A stretch of 43,008 bases of DNA, taken from Paenibacillus sp. JCM 10914 (GTDB lineage Bacteria > Bacillota > Bacilli > Paenibacillales > Paenibacillaceae). A program made the translations under genes and the position numbers. The notes under the pieces were generated by a model. The model was given only the letters and a program-made list of their open reading frames with translations. It was not told the origin of the DNA and made no database searches. Shown one piece after another: positions 42,845 to 43,008 of this stretch (the first letter of the stretch is position 1; the number at the start of each line of letters is the position of its first letter). The stretch lies in NCBI RefSeq assembly GCF_001315105.1, contig NZ_BAZR01000039.1:1-43008 (forward strand). Reading direction: 5' to 3'.

Positions 42845-43008
42845 ATGAGTGGAACGGTAGATATTCAACAAATCTATTCCTTAACGCCGATGCAGGAAGG
42901 GATGTTGTTCCATCGTCTGCATGATGAAGATCAAGCCTATTTTTTACAAATGAACTTAACGCTGCGGGGTGAGCTTGATCTTCATCTTTTTCGGCAAAGC
43001 GTTAATAG
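42845..43008 (+). CDS. Next NRPS, N-terminal start of a C domain; 3' end outside window
   Basis: Fifty-four codons are visible. The sequence YSLTPMQEGMLFHRLHDED is the first motif of a condensation domain, and its form (LTPMQEGM) fits a domain that accepts a peptide ending in a D-residue, as the preceding gene delivers. AGAGGTGA lies 6 bases before the ATG. The gene follows the lipopeptide NRPS after 68 bases and continues beyond the right edge, so it should carry the next modules. Nothing can be said about its specificities or about a thioesterase. Confidence 0.92.
   Translation, partial: MSGTVDIQQIYSLTPMQEGMLFHRLHDEDQAYFLQMNLTLRGELDLHLFRQSVN

Noticed and set aside
1..43008. CRISPR arrays, tRNA or rRNA genes
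   Set aside because: No evenly spaced direct repeats and no tRNA- or rRNA-like stretches were seen; protein repeats are those of NRPS modules.

Overview
This window is a non-ribosomal peptide synthetase (NRPS) region from a low-to-medium GC Gram-positive bacterium, most likely Paenibacillaceae (Paenibacillus or Brevibacillus type). The reasons are AGGAGG-type ribosome binding sites, frequent GTG/TTG starts, a PadR/HAAS/DUF4097 regulatory trio, and an ornithine-pocket NRPS module whose ten-residue code matches the gramicidin S/tyrocidine ornithine module. No tRNA, rRNA, CRISPR array, replication origin or intact insertion sequence was seen.

Left block (1-18,000, + strand): the 3' end of one NRPS (A-T-E), then a giant NRPS of about 5,130 residues with the order C-A-T, C-A-T-E, C-A-T, C-A-T-E. 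Pocket residues suggest ornithine, an aromatic residue (epimerised), a second aromatic residue, and alanine (epimerised). This second protein ends on an epimerase with no thioesterase and no recognisable donor docking tail. Each of the two genes is followed by a perfect hairpin without a T tract.

Middle block (18,100-23,700): on the - strand, an RND efflux pump preceded by a translationally coupled PadR regulator - HAAS membrane protein - DUF4097 protein set, probably inducible self-protection. A decayed IS630-type transposase and a strong promoter pointing right lie between this block and the next.

Right block (23,600-43,008, + strand): a tightly spaced putative operon. It encodes a type II thioesterase, a PLDc_N membrane mini-protein, an ABC permease with no ATPase partner, a YbjQ-family protein, an unrecognised membrane mini-protein, a CPA2 cation/proton antiporter, a FOXRED2-like flavoenzyme, a SbnB-type dehydrogenase, and a lipopeptide NRPS of about 4,240 residues (FAAL-T, C-A-T, C-A-T, C-A-T-E), then the start of the next NRPS. 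The fatty acyl-AMP ligase domain loads a fatty acid, so this is an acylated-peptide pathway. One module has exactly the GrsA phenylalanine code, and the other two have unusual pockets. SbnB and the flavoenzyme probably supply or modify a non-standard building block.

Nine single-base frameshifts interrupt otherwise intact genes, most of them at homopolymers. I treat them as probable sequencing indels and annotate the genes across them, but raw reads are needed to exclude a dead pathway. Whether the left and right NRPS sets form one assembly line or two adjoining clusters cannot be decided from this window.
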